Of a DNA stretch of 64,000 bases, positions 62,496 to 64,000 are shown one piece after another. Below the pieces are notes generated by a model. That model did not search any database. It saw only the letters and a program-made list of their open reading frames with translations, and was not told the DNA's origin. Location of the stretch: contig NZ_JAACYA010000002.1 of the NCBI RefSeq assembly GCF_016617615.1, positions 310,001 to 374,000 on the forward strand, given 5' to 3'. Origin of the DNA: Persephonella atlantica. Its GTDB lineage: Bacteria; Aquificota; Aquificia; Aquificales; Hydrogenothermaceae. Every line of letters starts with the position of its first letter. Position 1 is the first letter of the stretch. Made by a program: the position numbers and the translations under genes.

Positions 62496-62978
62496 ATGAA
62501 ATACATAAAATATCTGACTTTAGCTATTCTTATTTTTCAGCTGGCCTTTGCCCTTAGCTACAAAGACCTTTTCCCATACCTTGTTGAGCTGAAAGGCTGG
62601 AAAGGAGAAAAACCTACAGGAAGTAAGATTTCAGCCACTTTCGGGGAGATGATAACAGCAGAGAGAAGTTACAAAAAAGGCAGCAAAAGCATACACATCA
62701 GTATAATCAAAGGTGGTATAGCAGTTTCCATGTTTGCTCCTTTCAGCATGATTACAGAGATAGATACACCTGAAGAGTATGTAAAAGTTTTCAAGATAGA
62801 TAGTTTTAAGGCTGGACTGTCCCATCACAAAAAGGAAAGCTCAGGTCAGATTATTGTACTTCTTACAGGTGATTCTGTGTTTTCAATGGAATACAGAAAT
62901 ATGGGATACAAAGAGGCTCTTAAATTGCTGAAAGAGTTTCCCCTCAAAGATATAGCCAGAAAGATATTAGGATTGTGA
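62496..62978 (+). CDS. Exported protein of unknown function
   Basis: 160 residues from the ATG at 62496, after GGAGG. Signal peptide MKYIKYLTLAILIFQLAFA, then YKDLFPYLVELKGWKGEKPTG and ISATFGEMITAERSYKKGSKSI, a small beta-rich domain. An upstream frame from 62436 is rejected because it puts the signal peptide inside. No family recognised with certainty. Confidence 0.75.
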   Translation: MKYIKYLTLAILIFQLAFALSYKDLFPYLVELKGWKGEKPTGSKISATFGEMITAERSYKKGSKSIHISIIKGGIAVSMFAPFSMITEIDTPEEYVKVFKIDSFKAGLSHHKKESSGQIIVLLTGDSVFSMEYRNMGYKEALKLLKEFPLKDIARKILGL

Positions 62979-62990
62979 TATCATAGTTAT

Positions 62991-63533
62991 ATGATTTTAA
63001 ACGACAGAAGTATAAAACAGCTTTTAAAAGAAGGGGAGCTTCAGATTGAGCCTTTAGATGAGATACAGATACAGCCATCTTCAGTTGACCTGAGGCTTGG
63101 GAATGAGTTCCTCATCTATCCAGAAGAGATTGAGATTTTAGATGTGAAAAATCCAGACCTTGGCAATCAACTGAAGAAAGTTGTTGCTGATGAGGAAGGA
63201 TTTATCATCCAGCCGAAACATTTTATCTTAGCTACCACAAGGGAATACATAAAGCTACCTGACTATCTGACTGCATTTGTTGAAGGCAGGTCTTCACTTG
63301 GAAGACTGGGACTGTTTATTGAAAATGCTGGATGGGTTGATGCAGGGTTTGAAGGAAACATAACGCTGGAGTTTTATAATGCAAACTCAAGACCTCTCAG
63401 GATTTATCCGGGTATGAGAATATGCCAGCTCGTTTTTGCAAAGATGGTTGAACCTGCTGAGAAACCTTACAGGGGGAAGTATCAGGGACAGAAAGGGACA
63501 ACAGCATCCCGCATATATTTAGACAGGGATTAA
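62991..63533 (+). CDS. dcd: dCTP deaminase
   Basis: Supplies dUMP for dTMP synthesis. 180 residues: ILNDRSIKQLL, QPSSVDLRLG, VEGRSSLGRLGLF, GWVDAGFEGNITLEF (catalytic Glu), and C-terminal RGKYQGQKGTTASRIYLD. Converges on ridA with a 4-base overlap. Confidence 0.96.
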   Translation: MILNDRSIKQLLKEGELQIEPLDEIQIQPSSVDLRLGNEFLIYPEEIEILDVKNPDLGNQLKKVVADEEGFIIQPKHFILATTREYIKLPDYLTAFVEGRSSLGRLGLFIENAGWVDAGFEGNITLEFYNANSRPLRIYPGMRICQLVFAKMVEPAEKPYRGKYQGQKGTTASRIYLDRD

Positions 63534-63904
63534 ACGCCAGCTATAGCCTCTATTTCTACCAGTGCTCCCTTAGGCAGATTAGAAACCTCCACTGTTGCCC
63601 TTGCAGGTTTATGCTCTGTAAAGTATCTTCCGTAAACTTTATTGACAGCCTCAAAATCCTGTATATTTTTCAAATATATGGTGGATTTAATCACATGGTT
63701 AAAGTTCAGTCCAGCCTCTTCCAGGATGGCTTTTATATTCTCCATAATCCTCTCTGTCTGTTTTTCTGCATCACCACCAATAAACTCCTGAGTTTCCGGG
63801 TCTATGGCAATCTGACCAGAAATAAAGAGGAGATTTTCATACTTTACAGCCTGAGAGTAAGGGCCTATAGCCTTTGGTGCCTTTTCTGTCTGTATTATCT
63901 GCAT
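63530..63904 (-). CDS. ridA: RidA family reactive imine deaminase
   Basis: Hydrolyses reactive enamine/imine by-products of PLP enzymes. About 124 residues: KAIGPYSQAVKYENLLFISGQIAIDP, GGDAEKQTERIMENIKAILEEAG, PARATVEVSNLPKGALVEIEAIA with the conserved Arg. The ATG at 63904 lies 7 bases after GGAGG. It follows hisA after 2 bases. Confidence 0.95.
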   Translation of the reverse strand: MQIIQTEKAPKAIGPYSQAVKYENLLFISGQIAIDPETQEFIGGDAEKQTERIMENIKAILEEAGLNFNHVIKSTIYLKNIQDFEAVNKVYGRYFTEHKPARATVEVSNLPKGALVEIEAIAGV

Positions 63905-63906
63905 CT

Positions 63907-64000
63907 TCAATCCTCCAGCTGCTCAAGTTTTATCTTACCTTCATAAAGGGCTTTTCCCACTACAACCCCATAAACACCGTATTTTTTTAGCTGATACAGT
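63907..64000 (-). CDS. hisA: HisA, phosphoribosylformimino-AICAR isomerase (C-terminal end only)
   Basis: The last 30 codons of a gene entering from the right edge: LYQLKKYGVYGVVVGKALYE then GKIKLEQLED and TGA. GVVVGKALYEGKI is the C-terminal phosphate-binding motif of the HisA/TrpA barrel, in the form typical of HisA in histidine synthesis. Confidence 0.8.
   Translation of the reverse strand, partial: LYQLKKYGVYGVVVGKALYEGKIKLEQLED

Noticed and set aside
1-64000. CRISPR array or cas genes
   Set aside because: No regularly spaced repeats and no Cas proteins were seen; TnpB is the only RNA-guided nuclease-like gene.

Overview
The window looks like a chromosomal segment of a thermophilic, chemolithotrophic member of the Aquificota, most like the Hydrogenothermaceae (Persephonella or a relative). 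This is inferred from an AT-rich genome with Lys/Glu/Ile-rich proteins, a fused CcsBA cytochrome c maturation protein, BioW-type biotin synthesis, many c-type cytochromes, and housekeeping genes scattered in short, tightly packed, often overlapping operons. No rRNA, CRISPR array or prophage is visible. One tRNA gene (Leu, TAA) is present.

Layout. 1-2787: a molybdate uptake operon (modA, a di-Mop protein, modB) on the minus strand, split by an IS200/IS605-type element that carries only tnpB and whose right end looks like a TnpB guide RNA. 3049-6249: fused CcsBA. 6371-23822: the striking part, a cytochrome locus of about 17 kb. It encodes ten c-type cytochromes with 64 CxxCH sites and about five non-canonical heme sites. 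A minus-strand run of ten genes (17798 down to 7123) encodes two tetraheme cytochromes resembling OmcE, three NHL beta-propellers, a SurA/parvulin prolyl isomerase, a SPOR-domain outer-membrane beta-barrel, a ~12-heme cytochrome, a small exported protein and a monoheme cytochrome c. A divergent plus-strand run (18121-23822) encodes two 12-heme cytochromes, a NapC/NrfH-type quinol dehydrogenase and two 8-heme cytochromes. A third OmcE-like tetraheme gene (6371) lies next to ccsBA. The 322-bp divergent region holds a consensus promoter, an FNR/CRP-type site and a perfect inverted repeat. The most economical reading is a complete route for electrons from the quinol pool across the periplasm and outer membrane, probably to extracellular cytochrome filaments.

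23798-33883: a HEPN-domain gene pair, a region of gene debris with tRNA-Leu, a FIST sensor with a GGDEF-EAL protein, an MlaF-like ATPase, thrC, panE, and two multidomain signalling proteins (REC-PAS-GGDEF*-EAL and REC-REC-histidine kinase). 33932-46430: rph, purA, three uncharacterised genes, NAD(P)HX repair, a TonB-dependent receptor, mscS, a DUF481 outer-membrane protein, transketolase and L19. 46435-49511: rnhB followed by a biotin precursor cluster that unusually holds both bioW and bioH/bioC-like genes. 49468-64000: methionine salvage (mtnB, mtnD), fabI, thiS, queF, a prenyl diphosphate synthase, yraN, purB, a DUF4139/lipoprotein pair, miaB, a bifunctional-nuclease family gene, the yceD-rpmF-plsX-fabH lipid cluster, dcd, ridA and the end of hisA.
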